Origin: Halobacillus locisalis
GTDB taxonomy: Bacteria; Bacillota; Bacilli; Bacillales; Halobacillaceae
Length of the DNA stretch: 64,000 bases
NCBI RefSeq assembly: GCF_013694105.1
Contig: NZ_JACEFG010000003.1
Location: 186,001 to 250,000, forward strand
Reading direction: 5' to 3'
The notes under the pieces were generated by a model. It had not been told where the DNA came from. It did not search any database and saw only the letters and a list, made by a program, of their open reading frames with translations. The translations under genes were made by a program, and so were the position numbers. This document shows, piece by piece, positions 63,519 to 64,000 of the stretch. Numbering within the stretch: position 1 is the first letter of the stretch; each line of letters begins with the position of its first letter.

Positions 63519-63989
63519 ATGAAAAAGTTTCTGGTGCTCCTTTCGTTTTTTCTATTGGTGTCCTGCAATAGTCAAAGCTATGACCACAATGAAGTAAGAG
63601 AGAAAGCAAGTTTTAAGTTGTGGCTCCCAAAGTCATTGCCTGATACATTCCAACTTGAAAAAAGTAATGTAGAGGATGATTCTGTATTTGTTCGATTTGT
63701 GAGTGGTGATAAGTGGATTGAAATGTATCAGCACGAAGGAAACTATAGTAGTACACAAACTGAATTAAAGAAATACATTGAATCTAGTGATTATAGCTTC
63801 GATAACGAATATGAGGTGTTTGAAACGACGGAATTCATTGGTTTTCTAAATAAGTCTTTACTTGGTTTAGGGATTTCAGATTATATTTTCGCAAACAAAG
63901 ATGGTGGGAACAAAGTAGAGAACTATTATAAAGTAAATGCTAATCTCGGAGATTATTCTTTTGATGCATTTATTGAATCATTGAATTGA
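63519..63989 (+). CDS. Lipoprotein of unknown function
   Basis: 156 residues, AGAGGTGA upstream. Lipobox LVSC (Cys16). The mature part KASFKLWLPKSLPDTFQLE is a DUF4367-like opening, with a following strand-rich region and C-terminal GDYSFDAFIESLN. It resembles outer domains that sit near anti-sigma factors, but no sigma factor gene is in view. Complete within the window by 11 nt. Confidence 0.75.
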   Translation: MKKFLVLLSFFLLVSCNSQSYDHNEVREKASFKLWLPKSLPDTFQLEKSNVEDDSVFVRFVSGDKWIEMYQHEGNYSSTQTELKKYIESSDYSFDNEYEVFETTEFIGFLNKSLLGLGISDYIFANKDGGNKVENYYKVNANLGDYSFDAFIESLN

Positions 63990-64000
63990 TTTATTGGGTA

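Overview
The window looks like a chromosomal segment of a moderately halophilic or halotolerant low-GC Gram-positive of the Bacillaceae (Halobacillus / Pontibacillus / Virgibacillus type). The grounds are strong AGGAGG ribosome sites with ATG, GTG and TTG starts, typical Bacillus families (YkvS, YozB, PbuG, Mhq, Psd, DUF1659/DUF2922), TPP and purine riboswitches, and a full choline-to-glycine-betaine module. The genus is an inference from gene content, not a measured result. No rRNA, tRNA, transposase, prophage or CRISPR array was seen.

Layout. 0-4 kb: thiamine salvage on the minus strand (thiW, tenA, thiD, thiM, thiE) with two TPP riboswitches; tenA is broken by a 32-bp tandem repeat. 4-9 kb: small membrane or cytosolic proteins, a lipoprotein hydrolase and a two-gene ABC exporter. 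9.2-10.4 kb: guanine-class riboswitch and nucleoside hydrolase. 10.5-15.7 kb: staygreen-like protein, cation/Ca exchanger, YozB-like protein, HNH protein, small unknowns. 15.8-22.6 kb: BCCT transporter, choline dehydrogenase, betaine-aldehyde dehydrogenase, divergent gbsR, and a glycine-betaine-binding lipoprotein, with a 20-nt candidate operator shared by two promoters. 22.8-24.7 kb: GyrI-like protein, membrane protein, Psd. 24.8-27.6 kb: Mhq-like quinone/azo stress cluster. 27.6-33.4 kb: cyclotransferase-like protein, riboswitch-pbuG, giant UPF0182 protein. 33.8-43 kb: Na+/H+ antiporter, NERD protein, KatG, Mn ABC transporter. 43-48.4 kb: MFS transporter, RDD protein (frameshifted), unknown membrane protein and lipoprotein, Crp/Fnr regulator, DUF4386. 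48.7-53.3 kb: glpF-glpK-dhaK-dhaL-dhaM behind a cre-like site and a leader terminator. 53.8-58.8 kb: TetR with quinone oxidoreductase, a DUF1643 protein with a WYL regulator, a DUF4352 protein. 59-64 kb: VOC protein, GNAT and a run of small exported or membrane proteins of unknown function.

The most unusual content is intergenic. From 1 to 28.3 kb nearly every gap holds a 44-63 bp perfect or near-perfect inverted repeat with arms of GGGGACGGTTCTCGTGTTTG, often within 1-17 nt of a stop codon and sometimes supplying the stop codon. From 28.3 kb onward that family disappears from gaps and is replaced by ten arrays of degenerate palindromic units (AAAACCGTCNTNA ... TNANGACGGTTTT) repeating every 51-53 bp. 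The A- and T-tracts of the arrays sit about 31 and 21 bp apart, that is 3 and 2 helical turns, so they may be curved DNA or same-face protein sites. The two families meet at 28257-28285.

How the genes work together: osmoprotection (choline uptake, oxidation to betaine, betaine binding, Na+/H+ and cation exchange), cofactor and purine salvage under riboswitch control, oxidative and electrophile defence (KatG, Mn uptake, Mhq), and glycerol/dihydroxyacetone use.
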